Shown one piece after another: positions 52,050-61,278 of a stretch of DNA of 64,000 nucleotides. The notes under the pieces were generated by a model. That model ran no database searches and was not told the origin of the DNA. It worked only from the letters and a program-made list of their open reading frames with translations. Source of the stretch: QHXW01 sp963752965 (GTDB lineage: Bacteria; Acidobacteriota; Terriglobia; Bryobacterales; Bryobacteraceae); the NCBI GenBank assembly GCA_963752965.1, contig CAVWAJ010000006.1:76526-140525 (forward strand), read 5' to 3'. Each line of letters starts with the position of its first letter. Position 1 is the stretch's first letter. The translations under genes and the position numbers were made by a program.

Positions 52050-52215
52050 TCATGCACCTTCGATTGTTTTGATCTTCGTTTCCGCGCCACCTGCTTTGAT
52101 GGCGATCTTCACAGCACCTTTCACAGGATCTTTGAAGGGCACCTCGATTCGGAGCAGGCCGTGCTCGTAGGTCGCTTCGGCTTTGTCAGGTTTCACCGGC
52201 CAACCTAAAGCCAGT
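52050..52215 (-). pseudogene. Second Hsp20-like gene, C-terminal remnant
   Basis: The frame ending at 52050 reads 'KPDKAEATYEHGLLRIEVPF' and then 'KDPVKGAVKIAIK', the last strands of an alpha-crystallin domain. The front part is missing. It is unlike the intact Hsp20 at 49519 and so was a separate gene. Confidence 0.65.
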
Positions 52216-52408
52216 GCTGAAACATACTGGATGCCGATCTCCGGAGGCCAGTATTTTAACTAATGGTCTTTTTGCTACGTTCCAAGTATCGCGCCAGCTC
52301 GTCGCGAGCAAATGTCGGCAGCGACTTGATCCGGTCGTCCTCTCTCAAGACTCGGCCCTGAGCAGCCGGCACGATTTCACCGATACAAGCTGAGGAAATC
52401 CCGCAACC

Positions 52409-52908
52409 TTAAAGCCGGTCCATAGCAGCCGGAAGGTCCACCGGATCCAGCGCCGCCACGAGCGCGCCCGAGGCGAGCAGACCCAGCGGGTCCAGTTCGA
52501 GCACTTCGCAGATCACGCTGCAGGCTGGCAGAATCGTAATCGCGGTACTGTCTATCCGCAGTCCGACTCTGGCGGCGTCCGCGAGTTCATGCAGCGCGGT
52601 GATCAGGCCACCTTCCGTTGGGTCGTGCATTGCGTGCACCACGCCGGTGGCCCGAGCAGCCAGCGCGGCTCGGCACCCGTTGTGGCGAGGTCGTTACTGT
52701 TAACTGCCAGGAGGTATCGGCCGGGGTGTTGTTTGGCAAAGGTGATCGGATCCGTTTTCGCCACTAAAAGCTCGGGGCCGCCTAGGTCGAGGACTGCGGC
52801 ATCTTCGCCCACCCCCGGGCCGACAATTACCGAGGAATCAGTCGGTGAAAGGGCAGTGAGCAATTTCCGAAGGAGCTCGACCGGAAGCTTTCCGGCGGGA
52901 AGCGCCAT
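52409..52908 (-). pseudogene. HypE/AIR-synthase-related protein with internal deletion
   Basis: From ATG 52908 the N-terminal part is clear: 'VIVGPGVGEDAAVLDLGG' and 'YLLAVNSNDLATTGAEPRW', the PurM/HypE-like ATP-binding half. Then another frame continues with 'VVHAMHDPTEGGLITALHEL' and the start of the second domain up to 'LPAAMDRL'. About 130 residues between, including the domain linker, are missing. Intact relatives are about 330 residues. It may have served hydrogenase cyanide-ligand maturation. 52216-52408 shows no gene. Confidence 0.75.
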
Positions 52909-53296
52909 ACGTGCGGTTTAGTATACAGCAGGAGAATCGCCCCGGAGCCTCTGACCTATTATCAACGGATAAGAACACCTAAACGGTCGATGTTTTCCAG
53001 AGGAAGATCATGTCTACAGAGAATGTGTTCCCTTGCCGGATTCACTCGATTTCCGGTGGCACTTGGCCGTAAAACGCCTGTTCCGTAGAAGTGGACACCC
53101 AAACTCCCCGCAAGTCGCGATGTAGTCCATGAATGGCATGTGCGAGTCGTCACTTCCAACTTGCGAGAATCCCGTTCCGAGGAAGTTGGCAATGGCATTG
53201 GCGCAGCCATCTGAAATACTTCCAGGTTGCCAACTAGCCATCCGCCACGAAGTCGGATCGATCACCGGTCCTTCTCGCAGTCTGGAGGTGAAGAGA

Positions 53297-54196
53297 TTAG
53301 ATAAAGTCGATTTGGAAGATCCAGCCTGCTGTTGGACTATCGTTGTTGGGCCAGCCCGGATGGATGCCGGCATCGCAACCGATCAGCTTGTCATCGTGCA
53401 TCGCAAGCCCGTGCGGGTCGCAGGAGTTCGGAACAAAGTCCACCGTCTCGAGAACCTTGCCGGTCGCGGCTTCGTACCTCACCAGACCAGGCCGGTACTC
53501 ACTATACCGCTTACTGTCGTTGCCGACGACCTGCCAGATGGTCTCGTTGTCCCATGCTATGCCGTGATAACGCACCCTATCGGGAGCCTGGTAGAACGGG
53601 ATCAGGAACTCTGGTTGCCAGGTCTTGGGGTCGACGCGAAGATTGCCGCGAAGCCGCAACGACGCGATCCACAGCTTGCCATCGTGCCAGAGGGCGCCGT
53701 GGCAACCGCCGCCATCGTTGGCCGGACCGAGCGGAATCTGACGGTGGCTAACAAGCTGCGAGTTCATGTCCACCTGGAAAACGCCTTCCGGAGGCGCGTT
53801 CGCGACCATCCAGATATAACCACCACCCACGGCCATCCCGCTGGTGTTTCTGGAAGGAGTCGTCACCGTCTTCAGCAGTTTGCCATTCCAATCGACAAGA
53901 CAGGCGTCTTCAGTAAGAGATTTCGGCTCGGGCAGGTGATACGATGCGGCTTCAGCCCCAGACAATTTTTGCTCGCCAATCCACAACCCCTCCGGCGTGA
54001 CGGCAATCGCGTTGGGAAATCCTTGGGGACTTTTGAACAGCTTGGTTGTTTTCGCCATCCGGGACGGAACCGGCCGCTTCGATTGCCCGACGTCCCTTCG
54101 CGTAGCGACCGACGATTGCTGCGAGAATGCAGCGGTACCTTTCGTCAGGGCCAAGCCGGCGCCGATGCCGCTCGTGAGGAATTCCCGTTTGGTCAC
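53297..54196 (-). CDS. Secreted beta-propeller-like protein (SMP-30/YncE type)
   Basis: The 299-residue protein starts 'MTKREFLTSGIGAGLALTKG', a Tat-like leader with KR in place of RR, and is exported. The rest shows repeating strands with 'GLWIG', 'YIWMVA', 'KLWIAS', 'IWQVVG' and 'GLAMHDDKLIGCD', as in six-bladed propellers that bind sugars or lactones. The substrate is unknown. The gap 52909-53296 holds no gene I can support. Confidence 0.7.
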   Translation of the reverse strand: MTKREFLTSGIGAGLALTKGTAAFSQQSSVATRRDVGQSKRPVPSRMAKTTKLFKSPQGFPNAIAVTPEGLWIGEQKLSGAEAASYHLPEPKSLTEDACLVDWNGKLLKTVTTPSRNTSGMAVGGGYIWMVANAPPEGVFQVDMNSQLVSHRQIPLGPANDGGGCHGALWHDGKLWIASLRLRGNLRVDPKTWQPEFLIPFYQAPDRVRYHGIAWDNETIWQVVGNDSKRYSEYRPGLVRYEAATGKVLETVDFVPNSCDPHGLAMHDDKLIGCDAGIHPGWPNNDSPTAGWIFQIDFI

Positions 54197-54497
54197 AATG
54201 CCGCCTCAACCTGCTGTGCTGCAATTGCCAGATGGCTCTGTGCCAACCCAGCAGACGACGTGGCGGATTATACAACATTTGTTACCTACGAACCGTTCAA
54301 CAAAATTGTCAAAGGTGAACGCCTGAGACTTCGGCGCCACTGATTGCCGCTTTCGTCTGATCGTCCGGCATAGTCCGGCCGGTTCTCCTGATCCCGCAGG
54401 CATGACCTACTCGAACCCCGTATCTCGGGCTTTGACGGTCAGGATTCCAAAAGGGAATTCCCGGTCAATACCGCTCCTGTCCGCGCCTGCACTTCAG

Positions 54498-55871
54498 CTA
54501 CACCATAGTGCCTTGTTGACGCTTGAAGTCCGCGTATGCCCTACAGTTCAGCCGGAGATTCCTCCTGTAGGAGAGATTGCCCACCAAGGCGATCAGCGGC
54601 TCGCGTTGTCGCCACAAGTTGCCCCATACCCTGCGCAGAATGCGCGGCATGGAATAGAAGTCCCGGTCGCAGGAGAGCATTTCTTCGAGAATACCGTCCA
54701 GAGACAAGTGCTTATACCGAGCCACGGGGAAGGTCAGCGTGTAGTATTTCCAGTCCTCCGGAAAAGTATCGAGGGCGATGCGGCCCTCCGATTTCATCTG
54801 CTCCCACAGACGCGTGCCGGGCAAAGGCGTCAGAAACATCGTGTTGAGATTATCCAAGCCGTACTGACTGGCCACGTCGGCTATACGTTTGCCGATGCCA
54901 GGTTTGTCGGTGTCCAAACCAATGATAAAGGAACCCACAACTAGGATGTCGTGCCGCTGTATTCGCCGCACGGAGGCGCGGAAGTCACGGCCCTTCAGAA
55001 GGTTGAATTTCTTGCCGAGTTCCAGAAGCCCTTCCCGCGTGGGGGACTCAAAGCCGATGAAGACGCCTCCGCAGCCGGCCTTCGCGGCTAACGCCAGGAG
55101 CTCTTCGTCATCGCCGAAGTTAACGGTGGCTTGGGCGACCCACTTCTTTCGCAGGTTCGCCTGTGCCATGGCTCGGAACAGGTCCTTAGCACGGGCGATG
55201 TGTTCAGGGCGCGTGCCTATGAGGTTGTCGTCCACCACCAGAACATGCTTCTCACGGATCAACTGGAATTCCCGCACGACATCCGGAATGGGTCGCTGCC
55301 GGTAGTGGGTCCCATTGAACGCCGGCACGCTGCAAAAAGTGCAGTTCATAGGACAACCACGCGTGGTCTGAATCGCTCCGAAAGCATATCCTCCGGCCAG
55401 TAAATCATGCCGGGCGGGCGGTACCTTGTCTATCTCGGCGAACCCGCCATCATACCTGCCCTTCAGGCCGCCATGCCGGGTATCCGCCAGAACCTGCGCC
55501 CAGACGCGCTCGGCTTCCCCCGTGACGACCGAGTCCACACGCTCCTTGGCCTCGTCCAGGCGCATAGTTGCATGAATGCCGCCCATGACGACAGGCACGC
55601 CCAGGCGTCGGAAGTGAGCGGCCACTTCATAGGCGCGGTTCGCCTGCGAGGTGAAAGCAGTAATGCCCACCAAGTGTGGTCGTGGCATGGCCGGATAGTC
55701 AGGCACGCCGAGATTCTCGTCCACGATTGTGATTTCCCACTCCGGTGGGGTCAGGCCCGCGAGAACCATGAGACTGAGCGGTTTCCATACGCGGTAACGG
55801 TTCCAACGGTTCTCCTTGACTCTGACGATGCTGACTAGCGGGTTGGAGGGGTTGATCAAATACAGGCGCAT
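54498..55871 (-). CDS. B12-binding domain radical SAM protein
   Basis: The 457-residue enzyme has an N-terminal cobalamin-binding-like domain (about 1-145, 'ITIVDENLGVPDY', 'VVMGGIHATMR') and a radical SAM barrel with 'TTRGCPMNCTFCSV' (CxxxCxxC for the [4Fe-4S] cluster). 'GSFIIGLDTD' and a C-terminal DUF4070-like part follow. Relatives methylate or cyclise hopanoids, chlorophyll precursors and other lipids. The product cannot be told. Neighbours give no hint. Confidence 0.85.
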   Translation of the reverse strand: MRLYLINPSNPLVSIVRVKENRWNRYRVWKPLSLMVLAGLTPPEWEITIVDENLGVPDYPAMPRPHLVGITAFTSQANRAYEVAAHFRRLGVPVVMGGIHATMRLDEAKERVDSVVTGEAERVWAQVLADTRHGGLKGRYDGGFAEIDKVPPARHDLLAGGYAFGAIQTTRGCPMNCTFCSVPAFNGTHYRQRPIPDVVREFQLIREKHVLVVDDNLIGTRPEHIARAKDLFRAMAQANLRKKWVAQATVNFGDDEELLALAAKAGCGGVFIGFESPTREGLLELGKKFNLLKGRDFRASVRRIQRHDILVVGSFIIGLDTDKPGIGKRIADVASQYGLDNLNTMFLTPLPGTRLWEQMKSEGRIALDTFPEDWKYYTLTFPVARYKHLSLDGILEEMLSCDRDFYSMPRILRRVWGNLWRQREPLIALVGNLSYRRNLRLNCRAYADFKRQQGTMV

Positions 55872-56129
55872 TACTCATCCCCGCGTTTTCGGCTGGAGCC
55901 CGGCCAGGAGATTGTAGCCGCGACGATGGGCTGAAAATGCTCTTTGTGCCTTGTCGTCGCCGTGATCCCCACAAACGACCGGATTGAGGATGACCTCCGT
56001 AACCGCTTTGCGAGAGAATCGGCGCACCTGACGCACGGGATGGAACCTTCTTTGTGATTCGAGTATACATCCCCAGCGTCACGAGGCTTTCCGTCGTTTG
56101 CGAAAGGTATAATACGCACGGAGGATTCT

Positions 56130-56477
56130 ATGCGCTTCGAGGCGTTCTCCTTCGGTTCGATCTGCATCGATGGCGTCACCTACGAACATGACGTGCTCAT
56201 CGACCGCGGCCAAGTCCGCAAGCGCAAGAAGAAGGCATCCAAAAAGTTTGGCGCCGCCTTCGGCCACACACCGCTCTCGATCGAAGAAGAGATCCCCTGG
56301 AAATGCCGGAAGCTGGTGATCGGCACCGGAACCGGCGCCCTGCCGGTCATGGAAGAAGTGAAACAGGCAGCCAAGCGCCGCCACATCCAACTGCTCGTGC
56401 TGCCGACGGCTCAGGCAATCCAGGTACTGCAGGAGAACCCGGACGGAGCCAACGCGATCCTGCACGTAACCTGCTGA
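56130..56477 (+). CDS. Mth938-like domain protein (DUF498)
   Basis: The 115-residue protein shows the Mth938/NDUFAF3 fold: 'FGSICIDGVTYEHDVLID', 'KLVIGTGTGALPVMEEV' and 'LPTAQAIQVLQE'. Bacterial members have no settled role; the human relative helps complex I assembly. ATG 56130 follows 'ggagg'. It is monocistronic. Confidence 0.9.
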   Translation: MRFEAFSFGSICIDGVTYEHDVLIDRGQVRKRKKKASKKFGAAFGHTPLSIEEEIPWKCRKLVIGTGTGALPVMEEVKQAAKRRHIQLLVLPTAQAIQVLQENPDGANAILHVTC

Positions 56478-56508
56478 GCGATTCTGCGAGCAGCCGCTCG
56501 GGAGGCCT

Positions 56509-56735
56509 TCAGGATGATTCAGTCTTCGCTTCCAGGCCTATCCCCGGCTTAAGCTTCGCCTCCAGAAAGGCGATGGCGTAATCTAAAGCAAATTCCGCGC
56601 TCTCGTGATGCACCCAGGGAAAGGTGACACCCCGAACTATAAATCCGGCGGCCTGCCCCGTGCTCCTCTTCAAACCACAGAAGCGCTGCATAGGACTCGT
56701 GCCCCAAGTCGTTCTCGTCAATTGACGTGCAACGG
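56509..56735 (-). pseudogene. Small gene remnant with frameshift
   Basis: Two frames carry protein-like sequence: 'LGHESYAALLWFEEEHGAG' and, after a one-base shift, 'FIVRGVTFPWVHHESAEFA' leading to a stop at 56509. Joined they would make a short protein of about 70 residues. I know no family, so this is tentative. Confidence 0.3.
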
Positions 56736-56755
56736 CAGGTCTGTAGCCCGGCCGT

Positions 56756-57022
56756 TCAAAGCAGCCCGAACCGTCGGAAAGCTTGCTTAATCGCCGCGAC
56801 CTTCTCCGGCGGGCACGGATTCTCTTTGGGCGCGGTTCCCGGCGTGACCAGGCCGAACTGCTCTTTGCAGTGCAGAAGCCACGCGCTCTCAGGCACGAAG
56901 CCGTGCTGGCGCGAGATCCACTTCTGGATTTCCTGATCGGTAACGCGTGGCTGAATGGGTTGCTGCTCGCGGGAATAGCGCGACGGGCGGTCACGTCGTC
57001 GATCGTCATTGCGGGTGGTCAT
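56756..57022 (-). CDS. Conserved small hypothetical protein
   Basis: The 88-residue protein has 'IQKWISRQHGFVPESAWLLH', 'CKEQFGLV' and 'PCPPEKVAAIKQAFRRFGLL', a pattern I know from short hypothetical proteins in acidobacteria (HGFVPkt.WIAh.Ke, PCPpek). Function unknown. ATG 57022 is clear. Confidence 0.65.
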   Translation of the reverse strand: MTTRNDDRRRDRPSRYSREQQPIQPRVTDQEIQKWISRQHGFVPESAWLLHCKEQFGLVTPGTAPKENPCPPEKVAAIKQAFRRFGLL

Positions 57023-57225
57023 TCGGCGCTTCGTGCGGATTGATCAGACTGAGTGTACCAGCTAAGGCGCCAGCTTTTCGGAGGTCGGACTCCTCCGACA
57101 CCTTCCGGATACGCTGTAGTTTTAGTAATCCAGGAGCAACCCGTGGCCAGCGTCGTCAACTGCGCCGTGCATTTGGACCGGGCGGCCTCGCGGCCAGTGA
57201 GGTCGGACCAGTAGTCAGTGCGGCG

Positions 57226-57885
57226 TTAGGCGGGTTCTATCCTGGGCCTGTTGGCTACTTCTTTACTATTAGATTCCCACCCGTCGCCGAATCCCCAGCT
57301 CAGCCATGCTCGGTAATCGTCCACGAGCACCTGCGCCGCCTCTATGATTTCCTCTGCTTCCCGGCGGGATACTGTGCGACCATGAACTGCCTGATTCGCC
57401 AGCGAGAGGATTCGCTTCCCCAATGCGAATTGATCTTCAGTAACCGCCGAGGCATCGCGTAGCCGTTCCAACACCCTCGATGGTGATTCATGGGGAACAT
57501 CAATCTTGAATCCCTTCGCAAGATTCCTGATGAGTATTTCGAGTTCGATTCTGAGTCCGGCCAACGCTAGCGTCGCGTCCTGGGCCGCAATCGATCTGTA
57601 GTAGCTCAAGTCGAGGCCACTGGGCGTGGGCTTAAGGCCTAACGAGATCATTCGAGAATTGGCCTCCGTTAGCGGCAGTACTGCTGTGTGTGGCCGAGTT
57701 GGAGATGGTGGCGTAGCTTCAATGCGAGTAGCTAGTTCTTTGGTCTCAAGAATCTGCTCCTCGAAATCTATCGACACGCCGCCGGGCAGCGCCGCCTTGC
57801 GAATCCTCGCCATAATAGCCCTTATCTCTCGCCGAAAAATGAGAGCGATCGCGAGAGCCGCGACGGGCCACGCTAAGGCTTTCAC
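57226..57885 (-). CDS. Hypothetical membrane-anchored protein (DUF4145-like), probably N-truncated
   Basis: A membrane helix ('LAWPVAALAIALIFRREIRA') is followed by a soluble helical domain with 'LALAGLRIELEILIRNLAKG' and 'LANQAVHGRTVSRREAEEII', like DUF4145-type domains. The same frame continues upstream as 'FATQPVLEYVKALAWP' and runs into the IS6 end at 57903, so the natural start is probably lost and GTG 57885 may be a substitute. Confidence 0.55.
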   Translation of the reverse strand: MKALAWPVAALAIALIFRREIRAIMARIRKAALPGGVSIDFEEQILETKELATRIEATPPSPTRPHTAVLPLTEANSRMISLGLKPTPSGLDLSYYRSIAAQDATLALAGLRIELEILIRNLAKGFKIDVPHESPSRVLERLRDASAVTEDQFALGKRILSLANQAVHGRTVSRREAEEIIEAAQVLVDDYRAWLSWGFGDGWESNSKEVANRPRIEPA

Positions 57886-57902
57886 ATACTCAAGAACCGG
57901 TT

Positions 57903-58728
57903 GTGTTGCAAAAACAATTCTGTCGGCGAGACCGAGCCAACCGCCAAGCTCGTCGGTCGACTAATCAGCTTTCAATCCGAGGATTTCCCGGATAAACTGA
58001 ATCTGCCCAACGACGTCCCCTTTCGGCAACCACCTCACTTGGCCTTTCCGGATCATGTGCAGAACCTCATAGCCTTGAATCGTCCGCCAGGCTCCATCGA
58101 ACGATCGAAAACCTTGGCTGGCATTCACTCGCCGTTTGATCGCTCGATGGTCCTGTTCCACAACAGTGTTTAAATACGGGCAGGTTCGACAGCGGCATCG
58201 CCGTCCCAGTTTCCCCTCCTGCTTCAACTCCGCGATCACCTTCGGATAAGACGGGTTGCCATCTACTGTAATGACCCGCGGCCGGGGATGACCAGAAGCC
58301 TGCAAGGCTTTCTGGAAGAAGTGCTTGGCCGCTGCCGCGTCTCGCTCAGCGGAAAACCAGAAGTCAATCGTGGCGCCGGTGGAATCGACGGCACGATACA
58401 GGTACCGCCAGCTCCCACCCTGGCAAATGTACGTTTCGTCGACCCTCCAGGAGCCATTGGTTGGTTTCAATTCCCGCCGGCATCTCTTGTTCAGTTCGGG
58501 GGCGTAGCGCTGCACCCAGCGCCAAATGGTGCTGTGGTCAGCAGGGAGACCTCGTTCGATGAGCAATTCCTCGACGTCCCGATACGAAAGCGAGAACCGC
58601 AGATACCAACGGACCGCGCAAACAATGATCTCGGGTTCGAAGTGCCGCCACTTGAACTGCGCTGGCCGCGGTTTGATCATGGAATATACTGCAGTCTATC
58701 AGACTGGTTCACTCAGTTTTTGCAACAC
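57903..58728 (-). mobile_element. IS6-family insertion sequence
   Basis: The ends are 'gtgttgcaaaaac' at 57903 and its inverse 'gtttttgcaacac' ending at 58728, as in IS6/IS26 (tgttgcaaa). One transposase gene of 239 codons fills it. No clear 8-bp duplication is seen. A partial copy lies at 62604-63078. Confidence 0.9.
57961..58680 (-). CDS. IS6 family transposase
   Basis: The 239-residue protein is full length, with 'RWYLRFSLSYRDVEELL', the HTH 'DHSTIWRWVQRYAPEL' and the DDE motifs 'WRVDETYI', 'VITVDGNPSYPKV' and 'NTVVEQDHRAIKRRV'. It probably works by replicative copy-in. Confidence 0.94.
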   Translation of the reverse strand: MIKPRPAQFKWRHFEPEIIVCAVRWYLRFSLSYRDVEELLIERGLPADHSTIWRWVQRYAPELNKRCRRELKPTNGSWRVDETYICQGGSWRYLYRAVDSTGATIDFWFSAERDAAAAKHFFQKALQASGHPRPRVITVDGNPSYPKVIAELKQEGKLGRRCRCRTCPYLNTVVEQDHRAIKRRVNASQGFRSFDGAWRTIQGYEVLHMIRKGQVRWLPKGDVVGQIQFIREILGLKAD

Positions 58729-58814
58729 TGCCCTTCGGCAGGTAGTTGCGGCAGAATTTCGCTATGCAGCCGTGCGGAAATTTCCAGCATGGGCGTTTTG
58801 TGTGATACTGAGCC

Positions 58815-59189
58815 ATGAAATCAAGCAGACTTCTCCTGAGCTGTGCAGTATGGATATTGGCCTTGCTCATGGTGAATGCATCGCTACAAGCCGCCAAGAA
58901 AAAGCATGTCGTCGCAAAAAAGGAACACACGGAAAGGGTAAGCCAGCAGAAAGACGAAAACGTTCAAGAGAAAATCGAGAAGGAAATCAGTAATCTCCGA
59001 ACTGACGTGTACAGTAGGGCGACTTGGGCAGCATTGCAAAAAGTCAAACAGGAGGCAGACGATACTGCAGGGACTGTCAAACTCGTGATGTTTATCGCCG
59101 GGGGAATCGGTTTTGTTATCGGATGCGTCGTGACTGGCCTTGTCGCAAAACGAATGGGAAAATCGGACGATGCGCTGAAGATTACCTAG
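58815..59189 (+). CDS. Secreted or membrane hypothetical protein
   Basis: ATG 58815 starts a signal peptide (to about 'NASLQAAKKK'), then a Lys/Glu-rich coiled coil and a C-terminal membrane helix ('VMFIAGGIGFVIGCVVTGLV') with a basic end. The 124 residues look real but match no family I know. It lies 86 bp from the IS6 end. Confidence 0.55.
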   Translation: MKSSRLLLSCAVWILALLMVNASLQAAKKKHVVAKKEHTERVSQQKDENVQEKIEKEISNLRTDVYSRATWAALQKVKQEADDTAGTVKLVMFIAGGIGFVIGCVVTGLVAKRMGKSDDALKIT

Positions 59190-59701
59190 CCAGCTCCTTC
59201 AACATTTGCCGTGAGCCTGTGGATGTCCTCGAAATCGCCCACAAGCTCTGTTCGAGCCTTCATGCGGTGGACCGCCGCGTCCTTCGCCCCTCCCGAGCGC
59301 AGCCTCAACTCGTTGCACAAGCTCCCCAACCGCCACCGCCAACGCGCCGTAGGTCCTGTGCGGTCGCGCCGCTCGGCCCTGGGCGCGCCTGGCCTTAGCC
59401 CAGCCCGCGAAACAGCTCCGACAGGCTGATCTGCAAAACGTGCGCGATCTGCCGCGTCGTGTTCAGCCTGACGTTGATCCGGGCCGCGCCCGACGGGCAG
59501 GAACTGCACCTGATCTCCGTCCGCACATTCAAATGCCGGAGGGTCGACGCCGCAGGTGAGTGGCGTGAGTTGTCCGGAACGGAGTCCGACATCCGGCGGG
59601 GCAAGCACGTTCTATTCCCGGTTTTGGTCATATTTTTCGTGTACCTCCTCGCTCATTTTTTCGCCAGTCCCTATATTGAGGTCCTGTGGCAGCAAGATGA
59701 T
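59190..59701. other. Region with regulator remnant
   Basis: No intact gene. On the minus strand a frame ending at 59395 reads 'TTRQIAHVLQISLSELFRGL', like the last helices of an Xre-type helix-turn-helix regulator. The rest of the frame is not convincing. Confidence 0.35.
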
Positions 59702-59777
59702 AATGTCCCCTTTGGGCAAAGTAGAAATGTCCCCTTGACAACCCCAGGCTTGGGGGATGCAAGAAGGACAACTACTA

Positions 59778-60704
59778 ATGACCCAAGCCGATCGTGACCG
59801 GCTAGTAGCGCTCAAGAAAGCTAGAAAGAAACTGATTACGCAGCGCGAAGCGGCTGAGGAACTGGGGCTCAGCGTGCGACACGTAAAGCGGCTGCTGTAT
59901 GGCTTGAAGAAGCACGGCGATAAGGCCGTAGTTCATGGGTTGCGCAATAAGCCCTCTAACCGGCGGATCGCCAAGAGCGTCGAGAAATCAGCGGTGGAGA
60001 TCTTGTCGGCGCCGGTCTACAAGGGGTTCGGGCCGAAATTGGCGGCGGAGTATTTGAGGAACAAACATGGGATCGAGGCCAGCAAAGAAACGGTGCGCCA
60101 GTGGATGATTGCGGCCAAGCTGTGGCGGGTGAAGAAAGAGAGGGTCAAGCAGGTTCACATCTGGCGGCCGCGGCGAAGCCGGTTTGGGGAGTTGGTGCAG
60201 TGGGACACCAGCGAGCACGACTGGCTGGAAGGGCGCGGCGAGAAGCTGTACCTGATCGCCATGATCGACGATGCGACCAGCCGGTTGTTCGCACGATTCG
60301 TGCAGCACGATTCGACCGAAGAGAACATGAAGCTGCTGTGGAGCTACCTGGAGAAGTTCGGCCGACCGCTGACGTTTTACACGGACAAGGCGAGCTTGTT
60401 CCGAAACAACGAGAAGCGGCGTCGGGACGAGCCAGGGGTGGACAAAGATCCGGTGGAGATGCCACCCACACAGATCGGCCGCGCGTTACGGGAACTGGGG
60501 ATCACCTGGATTGCGGCGCATTCTCCGCAGGCTAAAGGGCGGGTGGAGAGAAATTTCGGAACGGCTCAGGACCGACTGGTGAAAGGCATGCGCGTGGCCG
60601 GGGTGAAGACGATCGCACAAGCCAACCAATACCTGATCGAGGATTATCTGGCGTGGTGGGAACGAGGGATTTTCCAGATACCCTGCTCGAATCCTGTCGA
60701 TTGA
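59778..60704 (+). pseudogene. ISNCY-type transposase, C-terminally truncated
   Basis: ATG 59778 follows 'aaggac'. The protein has an HTH_29-like start ('REAAEELGLSVRHVKRLLYG') and rve-like motifs 'VQWDTSEHDWLEGRG', 'FYTDKASLF' and 'SPQAKGRVERNFGT'. Family members continue past 'EDYLAWW' for about 120 residues, but here foreign sequence follows from about 60660. The left end near 59698-59736 shows two 'aatgtcccctt' words typical of these IS ends. Confidence 0.8.
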
Positions 60705-60784
60705 TAACCGCGAAAGCTCCTGGAAGCAGGCACTCGCGCAACCGGGCCTGGTAACGCTTGTGGGATGCGACGCCGTCGACAAGT

Positions 60785-61020
60785 CGTGGGATTCATCTGT
60801 GGTGGGGCCGAGAGAACGGGTCAGTTAAAATGCGACGGTGAACTTTATGCGATTTATATACTCCAGATCGCGCAACGGCAAGGGTTGGGAACGTTGTTGG
60901 TGCGCCGATTCGTGCGTGAGTTTAGGTCACGAGGCTTGACCTCGATGGCCGTCTGGGTGTTAGCACTGAACCCATTCCGGAGGTACTATGAAGTTGTCGG
61001 GGGGGAGGTTATCGTATCGC
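60785..61020 (+). pseudogene. GNAT acetyltransferase, C-terminal remnant
   Basis: The frame contains 'ELYAIYILQIAQRQGLGTLL', the acetyl-CoA loop (normally Q/R-x-x-G-x-G/A) and 'SMAVWVLALNPFRRYYEVVG', the end of a GNAT fold. The N-terminal half is absent and no natural start is evident. It is next to the truncated ISNCY. Confidence 0.65.
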
Positions 61021-61029
61021 CCCCCCGGC

Positions 61030-61115
61030 AGACCTCGTGGTAGCAGCAGGCGACCAGGAGGACTTGAGTCCACAGCTGGCCCTCGTAGGATTTGTGCAGG
61101 ACGAAATGTATTAGC
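61030..61115. repeat. Repeat shared with 18690-18745
   Basis: It contains the same two blocks as at 18.7 kb, here with about 30 bp between them. The longer form may be closer to the parent sequence. It overlaps the end of the GNAT remnant. 61116-61278 shows no gene. Confidence 0.7.
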
Positions 61116-61278
61116 GGTCCTCCTGCTCGCCTTGCTGCTACCACCAGCTCAGCTGGCCTCGCGGGATATACTAACTGATGCCCTGGGGTCCGGGACCGGT
61201 CGGACCCGATCCAGGGTGATGCCGAGTTGTCGGTGTCTGCCGGGCCTACGGGAGAACGAAAACGTGAGTCGCCTCAGG

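Noticed and set aside
53129..54343. 404-codon plus-strand frame
   Set aside because: It is the shadow of the secreted propeller-like gene on the minus strand, with Arg/Pro-rich, unpatterned composition.
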